A stretch of 20,826 nt of DNA from JBFIHZ01 sp041601535 (GTDB taxonomy: Bacteria; Pseudomonadota; Gammaproteobacteria; Xanthomonadales; SZUA-36), in NCBI GenBank assembly GCA_041601535.1, contig JBFIHZ010000030.1:1-20826 (forward strand). Direction: 5' to 3'. The position numbers were made by a program, and so were the translations under genes. Below are positions 1-7,777 of the stretch, piece after piece. Every line of letters starts with the position of its first letter. The first letter of the stretch is position 1. Under the pieces are notes generated by a model that did no database searches, had not been told where the DNA came from, and saw only the letters and a list, made by a program, of their open reading frames with translations.

Positions 1-788
1 ACCACGGCAGCACCATCCGCGCGATGGACATGGAAAGCCGCATGACGCTGTGCAATATGTCCATCGAATGCGGCGCCCGCGCCGGCATGGTGGCGCCGGA
101 TGAAACCACATTCGAATACATCAAGGGCCGGCCCATGGCACCGCAGGGCGATGCCTGGCAGCGCGCCGTGGAGCGCTGGAAGGCCCTGTCGACCGATGAG
201 GGTGCGCGCTTCGACCGGCTGGTGACCATTGATGCGTCCGAGATTGAACCCAGCGTCACCTGGGGTACCCACCCCGGCATGATGATGGGCATCAATGCCA
301 GGCTGCCGTCGCAGACCGACGCGGGCACCCGCGATGCGCTGGACTACATGCACCTTGAAGCCGGCGCTGCGCTGACCGGCGAACCGGTCAACCTGGTGTT
401 TATCGGCAGTTGCACCAATTCCCGCCTGAGCGACCTGCGCGTGGCTGCCTCGATTCTCAGGAACCGCAAGGTGGCCGACAGTGTGCGCATGCTGGTGGTG
501 CCCGGTTCCGAACAAACCCGTGTTGCCGCCGAAGCCGAAGGCCTGCACAAGATATTTCTGGCCGCCGGCGCCGAATGGCGTGAGCCGGGCTGCTCCATGT
601 GCATCGGCATGAATGGCGATATCGGCCAGCCGGGCGACCTGGTGGTCAGCACCAGCAACCGTAATTTCAAGGGCCGCCAGGGGCGCAACGTGCGTACTGT
701 GCTGGCCAGCCCGTTAACCGCCGCTGCCTGCGCGGTAACGGGTGTGGTTACCGATCCGCGGCCGCTGCTGCTGGAGCAGGCGTCATGA
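1..788 (+). CDS. leuC: 3-isopropylmalate dehydratase large subunit, C-terminal part (5' end outside window)
   Basis: This is the large subunit of isopropylmalate isomerase, which with LeuD converts 2-isopropylmalate to 3-isopropylmalate in leucine synthesis in the cytoplasm. The frame is open from base 3, with no start codon needed, so only about the last 261 residues (a little over half of a usual LeuC) are visible. The aconitase-family 4Fe-4S ligands are all present: Cys in GSCTNSR at 411-413, and two Cys in PGCSMC at 591-593 and 600-602. The early segment GARAGMVAPDETTFEY is also typical of LeuC. The stop overlaps the leuD start by four bases (ATGA), which suggests translational coupling. 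leuA is not in the window. The identification is firm; the missing N-terminus cannot be judged. Confidence 0.97.
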   Translation, partial: HGSTIRAMDMESRMTLCNMSIECGARAGMVAPDETTFEYIKGRPMAPQGDAWQRAVERWKALSTDEGARFDRLVTIDASEIEPSVTWGTHPGMMMGINARLPSQTDAGTRDALDYMHLEAGAALTGEPVNLVFIGSCTNSRLSDLRVAASILRNRKVADSVRMLVVPGSEQTRVAAEAEGLHKIFLAAGAEWREPGCSMCIGMNGDIGQPGDLVVSTSNRNFKGRQGRNVRTVLASPLTAAACAVTGVVTDPRPLLLEQAS

Positions 789-1387
789 GCGAGACCATGC
801 GATCAAGCAACAAGAAACACGGCCAGATCAAATCCCTGACCTACCGTCTGCCGGTGGCCAATATCGACACGGACCAGATCATTCCGGCGCAATTCCTCAC
901 CACCACCGAGCGCGAGGGCCTTGGCCAGTACTGTTTTTACGCCTGGCGCTATGATGCCGATGGTAAGCCGCGTGCCGACAGCCCGCTGGCCGAACACCAG
1001 CCCGACCGCCACCAGGTGCTGGTGGCCGGCGCGAACTTCGGTTGCGGCTCATCCCGCGAGCATGCGCCCTGGGCCTTGCTGGACATGGGCTTCCGCGCGG
1101 TCATCAGCAGCCAGTTTGCCGATATTTTCCGCAACAATTCGCTGAAAAACGGCCTGCTTCCCGTTACCGTGGACCAGCAGGTCATTGATTACCTGATGGC
1201 CGAAGCGGAACGCGAAGTCACCATCGACATCCCATCGGCCACCCTGCAGGTGGCCGGCCTGGGCAGCTACACCTTCCCGCTGGATCCGTTTGCCGCGTAC
1301 TGCCTCACCCACGGCATTGACCAACTGGACTTTATCCTCGGCTACGACACGCTGATCAGCCAACACGAGCAACGCCATGAAGCCTGA
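785..1387 (+). CDS. leuD: 3-isopropylmalate dehydratase small subunit
   Basis: This is the swivel-domain partner of LeuC in the isopropylmalate isomerase heterodimer (leucine pathway). At 200 residues it has the usual family length. The hallmark NFGCGSSREHAPWAL lies at residues 84-98, and the N-terminal segment ANIDTDQIIPAQFL at about 25-38 matches the family. A GGAG ribosome-binding site inside the end of leuC sits eight bases before the ATG at 785. An internal ATG at 797 is possible, but it lies further from the GGAG. The 3' end overlaps leuB by 11 bases, so leuC, leuD and leuB form a tightly coupled unit. Nothing is broken or unusual. Confidence 0.97.
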   Translation: MSETMRSSNKKHGQIKSLTYRLPVANIDTDQIIPAQFLTTTEREGLGQYCFYAWRYDADGKPRADSPLAEHQPDRHQVLVAGANFGCGSSREHAPWALLDMGFRAVISSQFADIFRNNSLKNGLLPVTVDQQVIDYLMAEAEREVTIDIPSATLQVAGLGSYTFPLDPFAAYCLTHGIDQLDFILGYDTLISQHEQRHEA

Positions 1388-2486
1388 AAACAAAACCAGT
1401 TTCCGCATTGTCGGCCTGCCAGGTGATGGCGTGGGCACCGAGGTCTATGCCTCCGCAGTCCAGGTGCTGGACGTGATCTCCGATCGGTTCGGCGTGACTT
1501 TTGAACTGGACGAACAGTTGCTGGGCGGCGCCGCGGTTGATGCCACGGGCGATCCCTTGCCGCCGGCCACCATCGCAGCCGGCAAACGCGCTGACGCCAT
1601 CTTGCTGGGTGCGATCGGCGGCCCCAAATGGGACAACAACCCGGCCGAACAACGCCCGGAAAAAGGCCTGTTGCGGATTCGTGCCGAGTTCGGCCTGTTC
1701 TGTAACCTGCGGCCGGTGATGACCCACCCGGCCCTGCACGCTTTTTCACCCATCCGGCCGGAACGGCTGCAGAACGTGGACCTGGTGATCGTGCGCGAAC
1801 TCACCGGTGGCATTTATTTTGGTGAACGCCGCCGCGATGCCAATTCGGCCGAAGATGTGTGCAGCTATACACGGGACGAAATCGCCCGTGTCACGCGCAA
1901 GGCCTGTGATCTGGCCATGCTGCGGCAACGCCGCGTGACCCAGGTCGACAAGGCCAACGTGCTGGAAACTTCGCGCCTGTGGCGCCAGGTGGTGGCCGAG
2001 GTGGTGGCGGACGAATACCCCGACATCGAACTGCAAAACCAGCTGGTCGATTCCACCGCCATGCACCTGCTGTCGCGGCCCGCCAGTTTCGACGTGGTAC
2101 TGACGGAAAACCTGTTTGGTGACATCCTGTCGGACGAAGCCTCCATGCTCAGCGGCTCCATGGGCCTGCTGCCTTCAGCTTCGCTCGGCGAGGGCAGCTT
2201 CGGCATGTATGAACCGGTGCACGGTTCCGCCCCGGATATCGCCGGCCAGGGCATCGCCAATCCCTATGCCATGCTGCTGTCCACCGCGATGATGCTGCGC
2301 CTGTCGCTGCATCTGCCGCAGGCAGCCGATGCACTGGAGCAGGCCATTTTCCAGTGCTGGGATGATGGCGTGCTGACCCGTGACCTGGTGGCCGATGGCT
2401 GCACCACGGCGGAAGTCACCGAGGCGGTTTGTACACGCCTGCAGGCGCTGGTGCCCACCGCCGAACAACGCGCCAGCCAGGGCTGA
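1377..2486 (+). CDS. leuB: 3-isopropylmalate dehydrogenase
   Basis: This enzyme is an NAD-dependent oxidative decarboxylase that turns 3-isopropylmalate into 2-oxoisocaproate, the last dedicated step before leucine transamination. The product is 369 residues, close to the family norm. Visible family signatures are GLPGDGVGTEV near the N-terminus, LLGAIGGPKWD at about residues 76-86, the substrate-binding ELTGGIYFGER segment, and the metal-binding signature around NLFGDILSDEAS at about 245-256. The ATG at 1377 lies within the end of leuD (11-base overlap) and has only a weak ribosome-binding site (GAGCAACGCC), so translation probably depends on ribosomes arriving from leuD. ilvA follows after a six-base gap on the same transcript. 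Confidence 0.97.
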   Translation: MKPENKTSFRIVGLPGDGVGTEVYASAVQVLDVISDRFGVTFELDEQLLGGAAVDATGDPLPPATIAAGKRADAILLGAIGGPKWDNNPAEQRPEKGLLRIRAEFGLFCNLRPVMTHPALHAFSPIRPERLQNVDLVIVRELTGGIYFGERRRDANSAEDVCSYTRDEIARVTRKACDLAMLRQRRVTQVDKANVLETSRLWRQVVAEVVADEYPDIELQNQLVDSTAMHLLSRPASFDVVLTENLFGDILSDEASMLSGSMGLLPSASLGEGSFGMYEPVHGSAPDIAGQGIANPYAMLLSTAMMLRLSLHLPQAADALEQAIFQCWDDGVLTRDLVADGCTTAEVTEAVCTRLQALVPTAEQRASQG

Positions 2487-2492
2487 ACCGGG

Positions 2493-4121
2493 GTGAATGC
2501 ACCGCTTTCCAGCGACCGCGCTTCCCAGGCAGCCAAGCCTGGATTGTTTTCATCCGAACAACAGAAGAAACTGTTCGATCAGTACATGCCGCGTATTCTG
2601 CAGTGCCACCTGGAAGACCTGGTGCAGGAAACGCCGGTGCAGGCCATGCCGCAGCTGTCGCAGCGGCTGGGCCTGGACGTGCTGGTCAAGCGCGAAGACC
2701 TGCAACCGGTGTTCTCATTCAAGCTGCGCGGGGCCTATGCCCGCCTGAAAGCATTGTCGGCGGAGCAGCGCAGCCGCGGCGTGATCTGTGCCTCGGCCGG
2801 TAACCACGCACAGGGCCTGGCGCTGGCCGCCGCCCACCTCGGCATCAAGGCCGTCGTGGTGATGCCGGCCGTGACGCCCGAGATCAAGGTTAACGCGGTG
2901 CGCAAACTCGGTGCCTCGGTGCTGATCGAGGGCGAGGATTTCGACACCGCCTGCGCCCATGCGCTGCAACTGGCGGAGCAACAGGGTTACGAGTTCGTGC
3001 ATCCCTACGACGACCCGGATGTGATCACCGGCCAGGCCACCATCGCGCTGGAACTGCTGCGCCAGGCGCGGCGGCCAGTGGACTACCTGTTTATACCGAT
3101 CGGTGGTGGCGGGCTGGCCGCCGGGGTGGCACTGGTGGCGCGCTACATGCAACCCAATATCCGCTTGATCGGCGTGGAAGCGGAAGAATCAGCTTCCATG
3201 GCGGCCGCACTGCAGGCCGGCAAACCGGTCAGCCTGGACAGCGTAGGCCATTTCGCCGAAGGCGTTTCCGTCAAGCGCGCCGGCGATCACACCTTTGCCA
3301 TTTGCGCGCAAATGCTGGATGAGATCGTGGTGGTGGACAGTGACGAGATCTGCGCCGCGGTGCAGGATGTTTATGAAGACACGCGGGCCATTGCCGAACC
3401 GGCCGGCGCACTGGCTTTTGCCGGCATGAAACGCTATTTCCACCAGCACCCCGGCAGCACCGGTTGCGCGGCCGCCATCCTGTCGGGTGCCAACGTCAAC
3501 TTCGCCCGCTTGCGCCATATTGCCGAACGCGCCGCGGTAGGCGAGGAGCGCGAAGCCCTGTTGGGGGTCACCATCCCCGAACGGCCCGGCAGTTTCCTGG
3601 AGTTCTGTGAAACCGTCGGGCAACGCAGCATCACCGAATTCAACTACCGCTATGCCGACAAAAGCGCGGCGCAGATTTTTGTCGGCATTGAACTGAAAGG
3701 CGGCATCAGCGAGAAAAATGAAATCATCAGCCAGCTCACCGAACACGGCTTTCCGGTGAGCGACCTGTCGACCAACGACATGGCACGCCTGCACATCCGC
3801 CATATGGTGGGCGGCCGCGCCACGGTCGAAAACGAGCATATTTTCCGCTTTGAATTCCCCGAACGGCCCGGTGCGCTGTTACGCTTTTTGCGCGGCATGA
3901 ACGCCGGCTGGAACATCAGCCTGTTCCACTACCGCAATTACGGCGCGGAATACGGTCGGGTGATGCTGGGCGTACAGGTGGCGGAGGAAGACATGATCGA
4001 CTTCCACCGTTTTCTCAAGTCCACCGCCTACCCCTACCAGGCGGAAGGCGACAACCTCGCCTACCGTCTGTTTGTTGGCCCGCCCGACAGTACCGCGCCG
4101 GAAAACGGCAGCCAGGACTAA
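2493..4121 (+). CDS. ilvA: Threonine ammonia-lyase (biosynthetic threonine deaminase)
   Basis: This PLP enzyme deaminates threonine to 2-oxobutyrate and ammonia, the committed step to isoleucine. The GTG start at 2493 gives 542 residues, about 28 more than the E. coli enzyme. The extra length is a poorly conserved N-terminal arm. The PLP lysine is K77 in SFKLRG, the substrate/phosphate segment SAGNHAQG is at 101-108, and a glycine-rich GGGGLAAG loop follows near 205. Two C-terminal ACT-like regulatory domains begin around PERPGSFLEF and PERPGALLRF. Two such domains are typical of the isoleucine-inhibited, valine-activated biosynthetic form and are absent from the short catabolic TdcB. The six-base gap after leuB places it in the leu operon. 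It ends three bases from the convergent gene at 4125. Confidence 0.96.
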   Translation: MNAPLSSDRASQAAKPGLFSSEQQKKLFDQYMPRILQCHLEDLVQETPVQAMPQLSQRLGLDVLVKREDLQPVFSFKLRGAYARLKALSAEQRSRGVICASAGNHAQGLALAAAHLGIKAVVVMPAVTPEIKVNAVRKLGASVLIEGEDFDTACAHALQLAEQQGYEFVHPYDDPDVITGQATIALELLRQARRPVDYLFIPIGGGGLAAGVALVARYMQPNIRLIGVEAEESASMAAALQAGKPVSLDSVGHFAEGVSVKRAGDHTFAICAQMLDEIVVVDSDEICAAVQDVYEDTRAIAEPAGALAFAGMKRYFHQHPGSTGCAAAILSGANVNFARLRHIAERAAVGEEREALLGVTIPERPGSFLEFCETVGQRSITEFNYRYADKSAAQIFVGIELKGGISEKNEIISQLTEHGFPVSDLSTNDMARLHIRHMVGGRATVENEHIFRFEFPERPGALLRFLRGMNAGWNISLFHYRNYGAEYGRVMLGVQVAEEDMIDFHRFLKSTAYPYQAEGDNLAYRLFVGPPDSTAPENGSQD

Positions 4122-4124
4122 GCC

Positions 4125-6209
4125 CTAGCCGTCGAAACGGCCGCCATTTTCGGCCAGTTTCTGCAACAGCGGCGCCGGCTGCCAGTCATCCGGCCGGCCC
4201 AGGCTGTCGCGGAAACCGCAAATGGTTTCATACACCTTGCGGGCACCCACGGTATCGCCATAGAACATCGGTCCGCCACGGTGCGCCGGGAAGCCGTAGC
4301 CATACAGGTAGACCACGTCAATATCGCTGGAGCGTTGTGCAATGCCTTCTTCCAGGATGCGTGCGCCTTCGTTGATCAGCGGATAGATCACCCGCTGCAC
4401 GATTTCCTCGTCGCTGAATGAACGCGGCTTGATGCCCAAGCGCTCAGCTTCGGCCCGGATCATTTCCTCTACCAGCGGGTCGTCCATGCGCTGACGGGTC
4501 TCCGGGTTGTACTGGTAATAACCAGCACCGGTTTTCTGCCCGTGGCGGCCCATTTCCACCAGCTGGTTGGCCACGTGTACCGAGGGGTGATCCGGCAGGT
4601 CAGGTATCGCCTGGCGGGCCTTGTAGCCCACATCCAGACCGGCCAGGTCGGCCACCGACAGCGGCCCCATGGCCATGCCAAAGCCGGTCAAAGCAGCGTC
4701 CACCTGCGCCGGTGTGGCGCCCTCCAGCAACAGCATCTGCGCTTCACGGAAATAACCACCCAGCATGCGGTTGCCAATAAAGCCGTAGCACACCCGCGCC
4801 AGCACCGGTACCTTGCGGATGGTCTTGGCCAGCTTCATCACGGTGGCAATCACATCATCAGCCGTTTGCTCACCGCGCACCACTTCCAGCAGTTTCATGA
4901 CATTGGCCGGGCTGAAGAAATGCATGCCCAGGCAATCGGCCGGCCGTTGGGTGGCGGCGGCAATCTCATCCACGTTCTGATACGAGGTATTGGTGGCCAG
5001 GATGGCACCCGGCTTGCACACTTCATCCAGTTGCCGGAACACGGTTTTCTTGATGTCCGGGTTTTCGAATACGGCCTCAATGGCCAGGTCCACGCCCGCC
5101 AGGTCAGCGTAATCGGTGGTGCCCGAAATGCGTGACATGCAGTCATCGGCGTATTGCTCGGTGAAGCGGCCACGCGCTACCGAACGATCATAGTTTTTGC
5201 GGCAAATGGACAGGCCACGCTGCAGTGCTTCAGCATTCAATTCCAGCAGGGTGACCGGAATGCCGGCGTTGGCAAAACTCATCGCTATGCCTCCACCCAT
5301 GGTGCCGGCACCGATAATGCCGACCGAGGCGATGTCACGCAGCGGGGTATCACGCGGCAGGCCTTCCACGCGGGCCGCCTGACGTTCGGCAAAGAACGCA
5401 TGCCGCAAGCCGGCAGACTCGGGTGATTTGACCAGAACCGCAAACTGTTCGCGCTCAAACGCCGTGCCGGTGTCGAAATCCACCTGGGTGGCTTTCTCCA
5501 CGCAGTCGATAATCGCCTGGGGCGCGGGCAGCAGTGGGCTTTTCTTCTTCACGGCCTGGCGGTACTGGTCAAAAAATCCATCTTCCACGCCATCGGTATC
5601 CACCGGCAGTTCCGAGGTGCGGCGTGGCGCTGCCTGCTGCTGTATCAACTCGGCCGCCCAGGCTTTGGCATCTTCCAGCAGGTCTCCTTCCGCCAGGCGA
5701 TCCACCAGGCCGGCCTGCAACGCCTGCTGGGCCGATACCGGCTTGCCACTGACCATCAGATCCAATGCGGCCTTGACGCCAATCAGCCGCGGTGCCATCT
5801 GCGTGCCGCCGGCTCCCGGCAAAATACCCAGGCTGACTTCCGGCAGGCCCAGACGGGCTTGCGGCACCGCGATGCGGTAATGCGCGGCCATGGCCGTTTC
5901 CAGCCCGCCGCCCAGCGCCGTGCCGTGAATGGCTGCCACTACCGGTACCGGACACTGCTCAATCTGCCGGCACAGGTCCGGCAGCCACGGATCCGCTGGC
6001 GGCTTGCCGAATTCACTGATGTCCGCACCGGCAAAAAACGTCCGGCCCTCGCAATGCAGCACGATGGCTTGCGCCGCACTGGCGCAGGCCTCAGTAAACG
6101 CGCTGGCCATGCCACTGCGCACCGCATGGGACAATGCGTTGACCGGTGGATTGTTGACGGTGATAACGGCGATGTCGTTATCCAGGTTCAGACGGACGAT
6201 CTCGGACAT
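4125..6209 (-). CDS. Bifunctional enoyl-CoA hydratase / 3-hydroxyacyl-CoA dehydrogenase (FadB/FadJ/MFE-1 type)
   Basis: This 694-residue fusion carries out two successive beta-oxidation steps: hydration of trans-2-enoyl-CoA, then NAD-dependent oxidation of the 3-hydroxyacyl-CoA. Residues 1 to about 190 are a crotonase domain with the oxyanion loops FAGADI and GTALGGG and the two catalytic glutamates E104 (GGGLE) and E124 (LPEV). The dehydrogenase starts at about 295 with the Rossmann motif GAGTMG at 300-305. The catalytic pair H430 (GMHFFSP) and E442 have the same 12-residue spacing as in FadB. GFIGNRM follows, and then two C-terminal helical dehydrogenase domains. It is shorter than FadB (729) and FadJ (714), and no thiolase gene is adjacent. 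It could therefore be a MFE-1-like paralogue rather than the fadBA product, and no symbol is given. ATG at 6209. Confidence 0.93.
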   Translation of the reverse strand: MSEIVRLNLDNDIAVITVNNPPVNALSHAVRSGMASAFTEACASAAQAIVLHCEGRTFFAGADISEFGKPPADPWLPDLCRQIEQCPVPVVAAIHGTALGGGLETAMAAHYRIAVPQARLGLPEVSLGILPGAGGTQMAPRLIGVKAALDLMVSGKPVSAQQALQAGLVDRLAEGDLLEDAKAWAAELIQQQAAPRRTSELPVDTDGVEDGFFDQYRQAVKKKSPLLPAPQAIIDCVEKATQVDFDTGTAFEREQFAVLVKSPESAGLRHAFFAERQAARVEGLPRDTPLRDIASVGIIGAGTMGGGIAMSFANAGIPVTLLELNAEALQRGLSICRKNYDRSVARGRFTEQYADDCMSRISGTTDYADLAGVDLAIEAVFENPDIKKTVFRQLDEVCKPGAILATNTSYQNVDEIAAATQRPADCLGMHFFSPANVMKLLEVVRGEQTADDVIATVMKLAKTIRKVPVLARVCYGFIGNRMLGGYFREAQMLLLEGATPAQVDAALTGFGMAMGPLSVADLAGLDVGYKARQAIPDLPDHPSVHVANQLVEMGRHGQKTGAGYYQYNPETRQRMDDPLVEEMIRAEAERLGIKPRSFSDEEIVQRVIYPLINEGARILEEGIAQRSSDIDVVYLYGYGFPAHRGGPMFYGDTVGARKVYETICGFRDSLGRPDDWQPAPLLQKLAENGGRFDG

Positions 6210-6480
6210 GTGTAATACCTACTTTCAAAATAAACCAATATGCCATGCCCGCCAGGCAATAGACACCGGCGGGAGCAGTTATTTTATACTTAAAACATAT
6301 CCGCGTGGGGGTTTTTGCGCACGGACCGGCACGGCTGCTGCATAGCGGGTTGTGGTGTTGCTGCACTTTTCGGGTTAAGTTTGCTCGCGGAGCCTTAAGA
6401 TTGCATGCCTTAATGCGCGGCCCATTGCGGCGCAGCCGACTTCACGTTCACCCTCCAAACCCAGGGAACCCGTCCACACC
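6210..6480. promoter_or_regulatory. Divergent intergenic region with AT-rich inverted repeat
   Basis: This 271-base spacer must drive the minus-strand beta-oxidation gene and the plus-strand threonine-synthase-like gene. An AT-rich patch at about 6278-6300 stands out from the GC-rich surroundings. It contains the short inverted repeat TTTTA-TACT-TAAAA (6282-6295), and on the minus strand it reads as a TATAAA/TAAAAT-like -10. I found no convincing -35 for either direction. A repressor of fatty-acid genes such as FadR or PsrA could bind here, but no known operator was recognised. The remaining bases, 6300-6480, show no open frame or RNA structure that I can support. Confidence 0.3.
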
Positions 6481-7737
6481 ATGACCCGTAACAGTCTGAT
6501 TACCTGCCTCAAATGCACCGCTTGCGGTGCCGAATACCCCGCCGATACCTTGATGAACCTTTGTCCGGTCGACCAGCGTCCGGTGGAAATCCAGCTGGAT
6601 ATCCCGCGGCTGGCCGCCGAGCAGGCAGGACTGGCCTGGTACCAGCCGGCGCGCAAGGACATGTGGCGCTTTGGCGGACTGCTGGCGCTGGACATCAACC
6701 GTGAGCAAGACCAGCCATTCATCACCTGCCTGGGTGAGGGCCACACGCCGCTGCTGGAGTACAGCGATTTTCCGCTGGCCCAATCCGGCGGTTTCAGTTT
6801 GCAGTTGAAAGACGAGGGTAAAGCCCACCCCGGGTACGGCGCCAATCCCAGCCAGAGCTTCAAGGACCGCGGCATGGCCATGTCGGTTTCCATGGCCAGG
6901 CGGCACGGCCTGCGGAAACTGGCCGTGCCCACCCAGGGCAATGCCGGTGACTCCCTGTGCAGCTATGCCGAAGCCGCCGGCCTGCAGGTGGTGGTTGCAA
7001 TGCCGCGCGATACCCCCTTGCCGATACTCGGGCGGGTAGCAGCATTGGCGCAAGGATCAGAGGATTTCAACCTGGAACTGGTGGATGGCAGCATTCGCGA
7101 GGCGGGTGAATTATTGAAACGCGACTGGATACCCAATGGCTATTTCAGCGTGGCCACGTTTCAGGACCCGGGCTGGCGCATCGAGGGCAAGAAAACGCTC
7201 GGGCTGGAACTGGCCGAGCCGGCCGAGCCCACCGGCCGCTGGCGCCTGCCGGATGTGGTGATTTATCCCACCGGTGGCGGCACCGGCGTACTGGGCATGT
7301 GGAAAGCTTTTGATGAACTGCAGGCACTGGGCCTGATTGACGATGCGCGGCCGCGCATGGTTTGCGTGCAGGCCGAGGCAACCCAGCCGGTGGTGCACGC
7401 CTTCAACGAAGGGCTGGAAGATACCGTACCGCAATCCGGCGGCAACACGCTGGCCTTCGGGCTGAACGTGCCGGGCGGCGTCGGCCACTTCAAGGTACTG
7501 GATATCATCCGGCGCAGCGGGGGCATGGCGCTGGCCATTGCCGAAGACGAAATCCACCGGCAATTATCCAGCACCTGGCAGGACAAGCGCTGGTGGGTCT
7601 GCCCGGAGGGGGCGGCCTGCCTGGCCGCCATTCCCAAACTGCTGGATAACGGCATGATTCGCCGCGGTGACCGGGTGGTGGCATTCAATACCGGTTCACT
7701 GGAAAAATACCTGCCGGACCTGCGTCACCTGCTGTGA
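6481..7737 (+). CDS. thrC: Threonine synthase-like PLP-dependent enzyme
   Basis: This enzyme probably converts O-phosphohomoserine to threonine, feeding IlvA. The 418-residue product has a short Cys-rich N-terminal segment, the substrate loop GEGHTPLL at 85-92, the PLP lysine K128 in SQSFKDRGM, TQGNAGDS as the phosphate-cofactor loop, and PTGGGTGVLGMWKAF, which is strongly typical of threonine synthase. Two things are off-pattern. The usual NPTGSFKDRG reads NPSQSFKDRG, with Q125 in place of Gly. The N-terminal zinc-ribbon (CxxCG then CxxC) keeps C12, C15 and C28 but has D31 at the last position. The ATG at 6481 has only a weak AGGGAA site. The gene stands alone, without hom or thrB, so a related PLP lyase or mutase role remains possible. 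Confidence 0.82.
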   Translation: MTRNSLITCLKCTACGAEYPADTLMNLCPVDQRPVEIQLDIPRLAAEQAGLAWYQPARKDMWRFGGLLALDINREQDQPFITCLGEGHTPLLEYSDFPLAQSGGFSLQLKDEGKAHPGYGANPSQSFKDRGMAMSVSMARRHGLRKLAVPTQGNAGDSLCSYAEAAGLQVVVAMPRDTPLPILGRVAALAQGSEDFNLELVDGSIREAGELLKRDWIPNGYFSVATFQDPGWRIEGKKTLGLELAEPAEPTGRWRLPDVVIYPTGGGTGVLGMWKAFDELQALGLIDDARPRMVCVQAEATQPVVHAFNEGLEDTVPQSGGNTLAFGLNVPGGVGHFKVLDIIRRSGGMALAIAEDEIHRQLSSTWQDKRWWVCPEGAACLAAIPKLLDNGMIRRGDRVVAFNTGSLEKYLPDLRHLL

Positions 7738-7744
7738 TACGGCA

Positions 7745-7768
7745 CAGCCGGCTGCCCCGGCCCGGGGC
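7745..7768. terminator. GC-rich inverted repeats between convergent genes
   Basis: The 40-base gap between the threonine-synthase-like gene and hemH holds a perfect palindrome CAGCCGGCTG (7745-7754). It abuts a second perfect inverted repeat, GCCCCGG-C-CCGGGGC (7754-7768). Either could form a strong hairpin in transcripts of both strands. No T-tract follows in either direction, so this is not a classic Rho-independent terminator. It may still slow polymerase or protect 3' ends. Confidence 0.35.
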
Positions 7769-7777
7769 GCATCCGCT

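Noticed and set aside
3189..3839. 216-residue minus-strand frame inside ilvA
   Set aside because: Antisense to the well-conserved ilvA catalytic and ACT regions; no family features.
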